This document shows positions 32,822 through 43,189 of a DNA stretch of 64,000 bases, one piece after another. The DNA is taken from NCBI RefSeq assembly GCF_016097555.1, contig NC_054713.1, positions 41,037,895-41,101,894 on the forward strand. The letters are read 5' to 3'. Position 1 is the stretch's first letter; each line of letters begins with the position of its first letter. The notes under the pieces were generated by a model, which made no database searches, was not told the DNA's origin, and saw only the letters and a list, made by a program, of their open reading frames with translations. Both the position numbers and the translations under genes were made by a program. The stretch is from Gigantopelta aegis. Taxonomy: Eukaryota > Mollusca > Gastropoda > Neomphalida > Peltospiridae.

Positions 32822-34173
32822 TAAATTGTTGTTTAAAATCATTAATGTTAAAAACATGTCACAATGTCTACACCTTACAATAGAAACAGCTAAACGGTTT
32901 TTTCTCTAATTTTTTTACGATATTAAAAAGAAATATGCCGAAAATACTTTACTGTATTTAACTTTGTTGAGTATAATTATCAATAGTTTTGACTAGCATA
33001 TATAGACTACTTTTTTAAAAGAAACAAAAAAGTTGATAAAAATATTTCTTACAAAGTCAACAATTTATTTAATGTACGCTTTTTCAGACCAGAACAACAT
33101 GTGAAGTGGGGGGCACAATATCTAATGGAGGGGGAATAGTCTCTAGTGGAAGTGGAAATATTGTTAGTTGTGATGAACTCTTTATCCCATGTGTTCTTTT
33201 ACACCCAAATATCATATTGCATTTCTTTCTCTTGGCCATTTATCACTTGTATCTAACAGACTTATATACATATTTATTTAGAAAATTGCGCCATGATTTA
33301 TGACACCGTTAATGCAACCCGAAACCGTGGAGTGAATTCTTCCAAGGAAATAAACAAGAAGGAAAAAAAAATAAAAAAATAGATCGATAGAACTTCTAGA
33401 CAAATTTTCTTGTCTATTCGTCAGCCTCTGCAATATATGTCAGCTGGGACGGTAGATCGGGTCTGATTTTCGTCGGCCAGAGAGAGATAAATCTACGTAG
33501 GAATTGTCCGCGATCAATTCTCTGTAACAAGGGATGTATAAAACTACATCTAAACTAATTGCTGCACATGAGCAATTACCTCCTGTGAATGAAGCACTTC
33601 CGTTGAATGGCCAGCTCGCATGATCTCGCGAAATAAAGTCTCGCGAGATGTTAACAACCAATACAGTTTATAAACCATATTTTTCAAAAAGTATTACGCA
33701 GCGGCTAGGAATGGTCGCTCTGCTACAAGTTTTATCATCAGCAGAGCGGCAGCCAGTCTATTCGGTCACGTGCTTTTTATTTATTTATTGATTACCGCTG
33801 AAATGTGATATATTCGAGTGCAGTATAAACTATGAGACATTATTACTCCAGAGTCAAAATTTTCTGATGTTTCGGCAATAAAGTGTTTCCGCGAAATGGG
33901 ACGAACAGACAACTTAAAGTAGCTGTTTCAATAAACATTTCGCCAGCTACATCCATTAGAACAAAGTAAACATATATTTTACCATGTCAATATTTATGTA
34001 ATTCGTGCTCGGTGACAATAAATACTTGTAAATGGGTAAACATAAAACTGTTACAGTCGGCGAGGCAGTCTGAAACAAGATGTCTGAAAAATCTCGTAAA
34101 TATATCTGAAAGAGAAATCTATAACTCAGTCCATCCCGTATCTCTGCACAAAGTAGAGTCCAAAGGAAGAATT
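32822..34173. other. unique block with part-duplicated segments; no gene seen
   Basis: Segments near 33031-33086 and 34118-34173 recur close together at 34794-34850 and 34898-34970, in the same order. Paired TCTCGCGA sites lie at 33623-33648. No coding region recognised. Confidence 0.45.
33623..33648. promoter_or_regulatory. paired TCTCGCGA motifs (BANP-type)
   Basis: TCTCGCGA at 33623-33630 and the full palindrome TCTCGCGAGA at 33639-33648. In vertebrates this palindrome is the known binding site of the CpG-sensitive promoter factor BANP. A near-match, TCTCGCGAGG, lies at 37753-37762. Function here is inferred; no exon is visible beside it. Confidence 0.35.
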
Positions 34174-34790
34174 TGTTTTGTTTAACAGCACCACTAGAGC
34201 ACGGTGATTTATTAACCATCGGGGGGGGGGGGGGGGGGGGGGCGTAACCCAGTGGTACAGTGCTCGCTCGATGCGCGATCGGTCTGTGATCGATCCTCGT
34301 CGGTGGTCCCATTGGGCTATTTCTCGTTCCAGCCAGTGCACCACGACTGGTATATCAAAGGCCGTGGTATGTACTACTCTTTCTGTGGGATGGTGCATAT
34401 AAAAGATCTCTTGCTGCTAATCGAAAAGAGTAGCCCATGAAGTGGCGACAGCGGGTTTCCTCTCTCATTATCTGTGTGGTCCTTAACCATATGTTTGACG
34501 CCATATAACCGTAAATAAAATGTGTTGAGTGCGTCGTTAAATAAAACACTTCTTTCTTTTCTTTTTTATTAACCATCGGCTATTAGATGTCAAACATTTG
34601 GTAATTTAGACATGTAGTCTTAGAGAGGAAACTCACTACATTTTTCCAATAGTAGCAATGGATCTTTTATATATACCATTCCACAGACAGGATAGCACAT
34701 ACCACAATGTTTGATATACCAGTCATGGAGCACTGGCTAGGATGAGAAATAGCCTAATGGGTCGACCGACGAGGATCGATCCTAGACAAG
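34174..34790 (-). mobile_element. SINE H1-A split by a nested SINE
   Basis: Minus-strand tail A end (34174-34221) and, after the insertion, the body and head to about 34790. The halves join at the duplicated TTTATTAACCATCG. Confidence 0.9.
34222..34564 (+). mobile_element. SINE H1-B nested, with G run at its 5' end
   Basis: A full head, body and tail B copy lies between 14-bp direct repeats TTTATTAACCATCG (34208-34221 and 34565-34578). The usual GGGGCGGGA start is expanded to about 22 G. Confidence 0.95.
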
Positions 34791-35046
34791 CTGATGTTGA
34801 TAAAAAATATATTTCTTACAAAGTCAACATTTGTTTTTAATGTACGCTTTTTCTTTAACTCATCCAAGCGGCCGAGATAGTTGAAGAAGCATGTACATTT
34901 AACTAAGTTCATCTCGCATCTCTGCGCAAATTAAAGTCCAAAGGAAGAGATTCAAGACTGTCTTTAAAGGTGCGTTGGAGAAAAGAAAAAAAATTTAACC
35001 AGCATTTCATCGCATTATAACGATGAGGTTAATACATCTGTTTAAA
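34791..35046. other. duplicated segments, no gene seen
   Basis: TTTCTTACAAAGTCAACA and ATGTACGCTTTTTC (34794-34850) and a TCTCTGCGCAAATT segment (34898-34970) repeat parts of the block at 33.0 and 34.1 kb. Confidence 0.6.
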
Positions 35047-35337
35047 ATGTTTATTTTGATTAACGACACCGCTAAATCACATTGATTTATAAATAATAGG
35101 CTATTGGATGTCAAACATTTGATATTTAAGACACATTTTTTCCATTAGCGGCAACGGATGAGCTGTACTTTCCCACAAATAGGATAACACATACTACTGG
35201 GTTTTTTTTATATACAAGTTGTGTGGCACTGGTTAGAGTGGTGAAAACAACAATCAGTAAACGTGTCCACTAAGCAATAGTAGATGAGTAATTCATTAAT
35301 ATACTCTAGTGATGTTGTAAAACAAAACAAACTATAA
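35047..35337 (-). mobile_element. old SINE tail A copies
   Basis: A diverged minus-strand body and tail A (35047-35255) is followed by a plus-strand tail A end (about 35265-35337) closing with GTTGTAAAACAAAAC. Confidence 0.7.
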
Positions 35338-36384
35338 CTTTTTAACATGCGTTTCTCAGCCTAGCCTTTGAAATATGTCGCATCTTTTAAAGACACATGT
35401 TCTTGTTCTAACATTAATAATTATTGAACCAGATTTCGGCATATTATTATATTAACTCGAGTAAATAGTTTTCTATTTAAAAAAAAATTAATGTCTAAAA
35501 CACATACCTTAGTGGTCTGGAATATCCTTTCATTACCCTTTGGTCATTAAATCGTGTGTTTTTGGCGTGACGACACGTAACGTGGAGTCTAATTTAATTT
35601 TACGACATCAAACGGAATCACCGGGACACCCGACATGACGGGTGGGGGGAGGAGGACAACGCCGAAACCAGATCCTTTAAGCACTCCGAAAACACGGGCG
35701 CTAAAGAGCCGTTTGTTTGCATTTGACGCTGACACAAAATTGCCTTTAATTTAATTTATTTATTTGCCTTCGTCGCAGCATGAAGTCTAAAAAAAAAGAC
35801 GCGAATTATCGCCCCTTGCGACTGGTTCCCCGCACGTGTTGTAAGTACCCTCATTTCTGTTACGCCAATCGGTGAATGGTTTTTGGTTTTTAAAAAAGAA
35901 ATGACTTAGAATTAAATTAAAACACAGTTTCATTGTTTCCAATTAAAACATATCTGATTACGACAGTTGTAATTAAACATTCCGCCTAAAGAAAATAGAA
36001 ACGAAATGGGAAATGGGCGTCTAGCTCAAATAAAAACGGATCCAGTTAGAGAATGAACTGGCGCTTCCGCCATTGTTTTAGAAATCTCGTTTTATAAATG
36101 GCGAGAAGACCTTGAAAGGGATTTAATTATCTCCCATTGCCCGGTATCTGGTAAACTGTGTTTAAACGTGGAGAGAATGGGATCTTTAAGAGCACTCTGA
36201 AGGATTTCTGTGAACGACTTTTGGAAAATACATCTGTTCTCCAGAGCTCTATGGCTCTTAGGAGAGACGGTGGAAACCCCCGAAAAGACGGACCAATATT
36301 TGTATGAGGCGATTGGTCTCCGATACCAGCACATGTGCCTGATTGATGTCCAATTGTGCTGGTATCTAAGATTGTAAATTATAA
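35338..36384. other. unique CpG-retaining block, no gene seen
   Basis: GCTAAAGAGCCG at 35700-35711, followed by GCATTTGACG, resembles 38803-38814 with its GCATTTAGCGACG. No repeat or coding domain recognised; possible regulatory sequence. Confidence 0.35.
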
Positions 36385-36814
36385 TAGTGGTGACGATGAT
36401 AAAGATGATGGTGATTGTGATGGCAATATTCAAATAATGATATTGTTGTTGGTGATGATGACAAAAAATACGACGATGACGATGAAAGTTGTGGTGGTGA
36501 TTATGATGATATTTAAATATGGATGGTATTGTTAGTGATGATGAAGATGACAGTGATGACAATATTTAACTTATGATATTGTTGTTGGTGATGATGATGA
36601 TGATGATGATGATGACAATTATGATGACAATATTTAAATAATGATATTGCTGTTGGTGTTAATGATGATGATGATGACGAGTATGATGACAATATTTAAA
36701 TAATGATGTTGGTGATGATGACAATGGTGACGATTATGATGATAATGATGGTGTTGATGATGACGATGATGATGATGATGATAATAATAATAATAATGAT
36801 GATTGTGTTGTTGT

Positions 36815-36846
<32 letters not shown>

Positions 36847-36890
36847 CAAGACGATGATGATGGTTATGATGTCGGCGATCATGATATTTC
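36385..36890. repeat. (GAT)n-rich minisatellite
   Basis: GATGAT runs separated by recurring AATATTTAAATAATGATATT segments, at least four of them, so a long repeat unit is overlaid on the trinucleotide. Frames rich in His, Ser or Met here are artefacts. Confidence 0.92.
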
Positions 36891-36999
36891 AAGTTCAAGA
36901 TCCTTTTTATTTGAATGATATATGCTATAGGCCACCATGGAATCATCGTTTTCCCTCCATATACAATACATAGAGCAAACACGGCGGTAAATAGCAGTA

Positions 37000-37262
37000 C
37001 TGACCTCGGTGGCACAGCGGTTAAGTCATCAGACTACAGGCTGGTAGGTACAGGGTTCGTAGCCCGGTACAGGCTCCAACCCAGAGCGAGTTCTTAAGGT
37101 CTCAGTGGGTGGGTGTTAGGCCACTACACCCTCTTCTCTCTCTCTCTCACTAAACACTAACCAAATAACAACTAACTCAATATCGTGGACAGCTGAGGTG
37201 TGTGCCCAGGACAGCGTGCTTGAACCTTAATTGGATATAACCACGAAAATAAGATGAAATAA
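37000..37262 (+). mobile_element. SINE family D
   Basis: Head CTGACCTCGGTGGCACAGCG and GGTACAGGGTTCGTAGCCC, then CTCAGTGGGTGGGTG, a CT run, CCCAGGACAGCGTGCTTGAA and ACCACGAAAATAAG. Confidence 0.88.
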
Positions 37263-38302
37263 AATGATATCACAGCAAAATGACGGTGCCATAATGTTTT
37301 TTTCCAGTCCCAACCAGTATCTGTTTGTCTCTATGAGCTAAGCAATATAATTCATCCATTCATTCATATTTAAAAAACAAACAAAAAAAAACAACCCAAA
37401 GTATTAAAATAATTAAAATAAAATAAACCAAAGTAGTGTGACATGCATTTTCATATTAATTTTGTTGTTGTTTTTCAAAACGTCTGATACAAGCTCTTAT
37501 CACGTGACCTTTTGTATTATCATGGCGAATCGTCTACTGCTGGCGGTGATTTTAGCATCAGCTTAATTTCCATTTCATATTCTTTACGCAACTACAAAAT
37601 GTTTTTGTCAACAACCTGAGTGGAATGTTCATATTTTGTGTTTGTCCTGCAAGTCATAATCAAACATTGACTCCGAACTCTTCATAAACTGTCAACACGA
37701 TTTGAAGAGAGCAGACATCTTGCCCAGAGCTATCTCAGGACGAAAAAAGAAATCTCGCGAGGAAACACGAGAGTACATGGAAAACTGATTTCACGAGCGC
37801 TTACTTTGATCTAAGAGTACGTAGTAGGTTGTGAAGTACATTTTGATATAAATAGAAACAATACGCTTTAAACTTATTTATTTATTTATTTATTTATTAT
37901 CGGTCTGTCTGTCTGTCTGCATGTATATCTGTTTATGTGTGTATTTTGTAAAACAAATGTTCTGTATAAATTATTTTTCTTTTTTTTCTTTATGTTTCTG
38001 TCTTCTTAGGGTTTTTTAACCTTTGTTTCTTTTCGTATTTTTTCTTTGTTTCAGTGTTTCTTTTTTCTTTCTTTTTTTCTGTTCTTACAACATTGTACGC
38101 TGCAGTTTATAATGCCTTGCTTGAGTATTTTCATTCATGTACATTCTTGGTTGTTCTAATGTTCATTGAAGCTCAAAGCGGTTTTTAATGTGATCGTTTG
38201 ACGCATTCCGGAACTAGGTAGATTCTGGATGTTCATCAGAAAAGACATACACACAGAAAGACAAAAAAAAAGACAAGAGAAACACAGATAGTAGACAGGC
38301 AG
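37263..38302. other. no gene proven
   Basis: Mixed sequence with TTTA and GTCT runs at 37872-37920 and T-rich stretches to 38080. A 14-codon signal-peptide-like frame lies at 37522-37566, and a TCTCGCGAGG site at 37753. Confidence 0.4.
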
Positions 38303-38304
38303 AG

Positions 38305-38305
<1 letters not shown>

Positions 38306-38380
<75 letters not shown>

Positions 38381-38396
38381 AGAGGGAGAGAGAGAT
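38306..38396. repeat. (GA)n microsatellite with G run
   Basis: Pure GA broken by ten G near 38371. Confidence 0.95.
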
Positions 38397-38400
38397 AGAG

Positions 38401-39310
38401 ATCTAGTCTGACAGAAATAAATTGGACAGACAGAGAGATAGACAGACAGTCACATTGGCAGACAAACATAATGACAATTATCATTGTGGCCATATACTGG
38501 GATTTAGACAAAGTAGTGCTAGGGGAAACTCTAACTAGCTTGTAAATTAATTCATACATTCGTTCGTTAGTTCATTCGTTCATTCATTCATTCATTCGTT
38601 TTAAAGGAACATGTCCTCATTTTCATTAGACGCTGTCCAAATATCGACAGCTTGATCGTTTCCCAGAAGAAATATCATAAAGTGTGCCGTCGCATGCACG
38701 AGCACGTTTGAACGGCGTATGTTTGGGTTAATTTAAATAGAAAACAGCACTTTTCATTTCAAATCCACGCGCACCCATCGCGCTCTCGAACTCATTTATA
38801 GGGCTAAAGAGCCGCGCATTTAGCGACGGCGTAATTAGGCTTTTCTTATGATAAATTTCGGGATAAATGCCCCGTCTGGGTGAATAATCAAAAGTCATAC
38901 TACTAATCGTGTTTTTTCTTTATTTGTTGGGTAAATTTCATCTGGCTTATGATCGCCTCACGTTTTTGGCTTCAGGGGAAAATTACGAACGTGCGGCTAA
39001 GAATGCGCGGAGATAAACGAGTACCAATTAGGATATTGGTTGTGTGTAAGAAATGGGGAAACTGGCGGAAGGGAGCGATAGTGCCAAGTGATTTCTGTTT
39101 GTGTTAATGGAAATGATTGGACGATTTGAAATTCAGTTGGTGTTGTTATTGGCTTTGATGGAGTTGACTGTGCTGTCGGAGCTGTAGGTGATTAATTATT
39201 GTTTTAATCATTGGGTATTGTCGTCTTGACGTCTGAGATATGACTACGAGACATTGGCAGTTTTATGTGTTGCTTATTTGTGAAATGAGGAACTTTTTAA
39301 CTTTCTTCTA
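38401..39310. other. unique CpG-retaining block, candidate regulatory sequence
   Basis: About 700 bp (38600-39300) free of recognised repeats. It has CGGCGTAATTAGGC (38827-38840), CCAATTAGGA and GATTAATTATT. CpG is kept well above the AT-rich surroundings. No coding frame of note. A cis-regulatory role is inference only. Confidence 0.4.
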
Positions 39311-39315
39311 TTCTC

Positions 39316-39647
39316 GGGGCGGGACGTAACCCAGTGGTAAAGCGTTCGCTTGATGCGCGGTCGGTCTAGGACCGAACCCCGTCGGTGGACCCATTGGGCT
39401 ATTTCTCGTTCCAGCCAGTGCTCCACAACTAGCGTCACAAAGGCCGTGGTATGTACTATCCTGTCTGTGTAATGGTGCATATAAAAGATCCCTTGCTGCT
39501 AATCGAAAAGAGTAGCCCATGAAGTGGCGACAGCGGGTTTCCTCTCTCAATATCTGTGTGATCCTTAACCATATGTCCGAAGCCATATAACTGTAAATAA
39601 AATGTGCTGAGTGCGCCGTTAAATAAAACATTTCTTTCTTTCTTTCT
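39316..39647 (+). mobile_element. SINE H1-B
   Basis: Full-length, starting GGGGCGGGACGTAACCCAGT, with tail B and TTTC units. TTTCTTCTA at 39302-39310 and 39648-39656 may be its target duplication, though the microsatellite tail makes this uncertain. Confidence 0.92.
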
Positions 39648-39962
39648 TTTCTTCTAGAAAATATTGCACCCGCCTGTTTATGCAGTTTGTCATTATATTT
39701 CGTAAATAAACAATATTTATCTGCCATGAACCTTTTGTGCTGTTTGTTTGGTTTGTTGATTTTGTTTGTTTATTTGTTGTATGTACCGAAGAAACAATAT
39801 TGAATTTCCCTACCAATGCATCATTGCATAGTTAGGCTAATAAATGTATGTATAGTCTGGTGATGGTGGTATGTGTCAGTGGCATAGGGAGGGTGGAGCA
39901 CGAGGATCACGCCCCCCCCCCCCCCCCATCAAACCTTTTAGTTTTAAACTGTATTAAATTTT
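39648..39962. other. no gene seen
   Basis: TTTG-rich sequence and a C run at 39913-39927 beside GGAGCACGAGGATCACG. Confidence 0.5.
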
Positions 39963-39971
39963 ATAAAATCA

Positions 39972-40007
39972 TACATACGTACATACATACATACATACAT
40001 ACATACA

Positions 40008-40037
<30 letters not shown>
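39972..40037. repeat. (CATA)n microsatellite
   Basis: Sixteen or so CATA units. A shorter CATA run lies at 40306-40330. Confidence 0.95.
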
Positions 40038-40039
<2 letters not shown>

Positions 40040-40090
40040 GATTGTAGGCCCCATGCATTCGGTTGAGTTAAAAAGCATCCTTTTTATGGA

Positions 40091-40262
40091 TGCGTCGATA
40101 GTTCAGAACGCATCGTGGTTAGCCTGCAATTTGCGGGCGATTCGGTGCCACAGGTTCGAGTCCCAGCAACGGCATGGGACAATTTGTGAGGCCACAAAGG
40201 GTTTAATTATCCCCTGCGCCAGTGCGTTAATATTTGTGAATGTAACAGTCAACCTCGACATA
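40091..40262 (+). mobile_element. SINE-like family H, tRNA-type head
   Basis: GTGGTTAGCCTGCAATTTGC and CAGGTTCGAGTCCCAGCAAC resemble tRNA A- and B-box regions; a non-tRNA part follows. Only one copy in the window, so the boundaries are uncertain. Confidence 0.5.
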
Positions 40263-40303
40263 CATACAATATATAGATATTCATACATTAATACATGCAG
40301 AGT

Positions 40304-40330
<27 letters not shown>

Positions 40331-40334
<4 letters not shown>

Positions 40335-41073
40335 CATAGTGTGGGTGATATAAAATCCTGGCTACTGGGGACAACGTATATTCTAGCCACCTAGACTTGA
40401 GAGTTAGCGGGGAGGGGTCTGTGCCCGTAAACGTTTCCCCGCACCAATTATCTTTCCCTATTCGCTTCCGACGCCAGTGATTGCGTGTGTGCGCGAGTGA
40501 ATGGATGTTTTATTATGTTACTGGTCAGCAGTGAAAAAACATCTTATTTTTGCCACTCCCAGCTCATCCCCTCTTTATACGATTGTCGACACGCCCCTGC
40601 GCTGTACGTACATGCACAATAATAATTTCACGCCACTGACTATGCTGTTACAATGGAATTGCACACATCTAATGAGAGAAATATTTTCTTCTGTAATAAT
40701 GCTTTGGCGACGAGTGAGATATAGATGGGATTTCAGAAATATGTAACAACGCAAGAAAAACAAACAAACACACACAACGTTGATGAGAAAACCACAAGTG
40801 GAGTCGATACTAACATTGTTGTAGGAGAAAATATATGTTATGTAGTGTTGTACATGAACCATAGATAAATTATGCATGTTTTATGTTTCTTACAGTTAGA
40901 TAAATAAATAAGAAGGGAAAATGTACCAAATACAGGGAAAAGAAGATAAAGAAAAACGACGAAAAGAGAGAGTATGAGGCAGAACGAGAAAAATGCAAAG
41001 AAAAAAGAAAGAAAAAAAGATACAAAGAAACGAAAGAAATAAAGAAGGAAAGACGCGCACGTCAGTATAAAGG

Positions 41074-41078
<5 letters not shown>
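40331..41078. other. no gene seen
   Basis: Unique sequence, then AAAGAAA-rich simple sequence at 40890-41060. Confidence 0.5.
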
Positions 41079-41154
<76 letters not shown>

Positions 41155-41225
41155 GAGAGAGATATATATTAATTGAGAGAGAGAGACAGAGATAGAGAAA
41201 GAGTTAGATATGGAAAAAGAGGGAG

Positions 41226-41314
<89 letters not shown>

Positions 41315-41315
41315 A

Positions 41316-41369
<54 letters not shown>

Positions 41370-41395
41370 AAGAGAGAGACTGTGAAAGAGAAAGA
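41079..41395. repeat. (GA)n arrays
   Basis: Three GA blocks separated by short AT-rich spacers and ACAA interruptions. Confidence 0.95.
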
Positions 41396-41397
41396 AA

Positions 41398-41548
41398 GCG
41401 ACACCACTAATTATTAATACCTGACTATTGGATGTCAAAAAATTTTCAAACACCAACAATCGATTTTATATATGTATTTTCCCACAGACATGACAACACA
41501 TACCTTTAATATTCCAGTCGTGGGGTACTGGTTGAGATGGGGAAAGTG
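41398..41548 (-). mobile_element. old SINE tail A fragment between GA arrays
   Basis: Minus-strand GACACCACTAATTATTAATA through CCAGTCGTGGGGTACTGG. Its 5' side dissolves into GA-rich sequence at the place where the consensus has GAACGAGAAATAG. Confidence 0.75.
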
Positions 41549-41760
41549 AAACAGAATAAATGATGGAGAGTGAGAGAGGGAAGGAAAGAGACAGAGTGAA
41601 TGAGAGACAAAGAGTGACAGAGACACATAGACAGTGAGCGAGAGAGAGTGTGAGCGAGGGGGATGAGAAAGACAGAAAGTATGGACAGAGAGAAGGGGCG
41701 AAGGACGGGTGAAGGATACAAAATAAATAAACGAAACGACAGAAAGAAAAGACTGAGAAT
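41549..41760. repeat. degenerate GA/GACA microsatellite
   Basis: Interrupted GAGA, GACAGA and GAAAG units. Confidence 0.85.
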
Positions 41761-42097
41761 CATGGCTTCTGGTAAAACTCTAGGACTACTAACTAAGCAG
41801 CGTGAATTTAATTGGATAATAAGATAGACTGGTCGACAGTGTATTGCTTTAGGGTCGGAAACGAGTCGCGGATGTAAATTGAATGAATTAGGCGTAACAA
41901 ATGTATTGTTTGATCAGTCATATGACAGTGTATGGCAGATGCCAAATGAAATTTGTCCACAAATATTAATTAACTTTTTTATCGTTGAGATTTTATTTTA
42001 AACTATAATAATATATAAATATTTTGCATTTATATTGGCGCAATGTTATATTTATATTGACGCAAGCTTCATAGATCTTTGGTTAATATCCACGTTT
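41761..42097. other. no gene seen
   Basis: AT-rich unique sequence with a short repeated ATTTATATTG(A/G)CGCAA motif at 42029-42066. Confidence 0.5.
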
Positions 42098-42377
42098 GGG
42101 AACGGAATTTAGCTCAGTCGGTAGAGTGTCTGCCTGAGATGCTTGGGTGGTAAGATCGAACCTTCCATGTTCGGTTTTCTCCGCCCCAACCAGTGCACAA
42201 GGACTGGTATATCAAAGGCAGTGACATGTGCTGTTCTGTCTGTGTAAATGTGCATATAAAAGATATCTTGCTGTTAATAGCAACTGTAGAGGGCTTCCTC
42301 TGTAAGACTACGTGTCTGAATTACCAAATGTTTGACATCCTATAGCCGATATTTTAATCAATCAATCAATCAATGAC
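42098..42377 (+). mobile_element. SINE H2-A, tail shortened
   Basis: GAATTTAGCTCAGTCGGTAG head with AAGATCGAACCTTCC, the body, and tail A up to ATCCTATAGCCGAT. The terminal GTCGTTAAAC is replaced by AATC units. Confidence 0.88.
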
Positions 42378-42417
42378 ATAATATAATTAGTTCTGTATCG
42401 ACACTTGGTCTGCATAG

Positions 42418-42640
42418 TGATGAAGGCCTTTGGTATGCAAGTCGTTGGGGAGCCGGTTAGGATGAAGAGAGAGAGACAGACAGACAGACAGAAGAGACAG
42501 AGAAGGAGGGGGAGATAGAGTCAATGGAACGGAGAGAGAAAGAGAGAGAGAAAGAGGAAGAGAGAGATGAGAAGGAGAGAGATAAACAGAGACAGAGACA
42601 GAGACAGAAGATGACAGAGCAGAGATGGACAAGATCAAGA
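42418..42640 (-). repeat. SINE fragment running into GA microsatellite
   Basis: AAGGCCTTTGGTATGCAAGT and GGTTAGGATGAAGAG are minus-strand SINE remnants. GA units begin where the SINE has GAACGAGAAATAG, then GACAGA-type repeats continue. Confidence 0.7.
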
Positions 42641-42669
42641 AGACAGAAGACCGACACTAGATTGAATTG

Positions 42670-42732
42670 TGTTTGTGTGTGTGTGTGTTGTGTGTGTGTG
42701 TTGGTGTTGTGGTGTGTGTGTGTGTGTGGTGT
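42670..42732. repeat. (GT)n microsatellite
   Basis: Interrupted GT units. Confidence 0.9.
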
Positions 42733-42807
42733 GTTCTACAAAACAACTTTTTGTTATAAAGCATGTGGCTATTAGAATCCTTTTAACCCAACGTAGCCAG
42801 AGGTTAA

Positions 42808-43118
42808 AACCGGTTTGGGATCACGATCTCCTCAATACTTGCAGTGGGTCCATTTGGCTATTTTAGTCTCGTTCCAGCCGAGTGTCTCCCACAAGTGGTG
42901 TAAACAAAGGCCGTGGTATGTGTAACTATGCTGTATGTGAGAATGGTGCATGCTCACAAAGATTCTTTGCTGCTAACATACAAAAGCGTAAGCCCATGAA
43001 GTTGGCGACGACGCGGGTTTCCTCCCCTCCATATATGTGTGGTCCTTTAACCATGTGTCCGACGCCCATATCAACGTACAATCAAATGTTATTGAAAGTG
43101 CGTTGTTAAATAAACCAT
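42808..43118 (+). mobile_element. SINE H1-B with many small insertions
   Basis: Body and tail B are recognisable, but single-base insertions are scattered through (CCATGAAGTTGGCGACGACG, GTGGTCCTTTAACC, GACGCCCATATCAACG). The pattern is insertion-biased, unlike the substitution decay of other copies. Part of tail A follows near 43150-43185. Confidence 0.75.
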
Positions 43119-43189
43119 TTGCGCGTCGTTGGTCCCTTAACCCCAAGAGAGTCCTGTTTTTTCAACGACACTACTAGAGCACATGATAA

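Noticed and set aside
36092..36562. 156-codon minus-strand frame
   Set aside because: Its first half is translated GAT array (His/Ile runs), and the rest has no recognisable domain or conserved signature.
40128..40165. tRNA gene with GGTTCGAGTCC
   Set aside because: The arms do not pair into a cloverleaf; treated as a SINE-like head.
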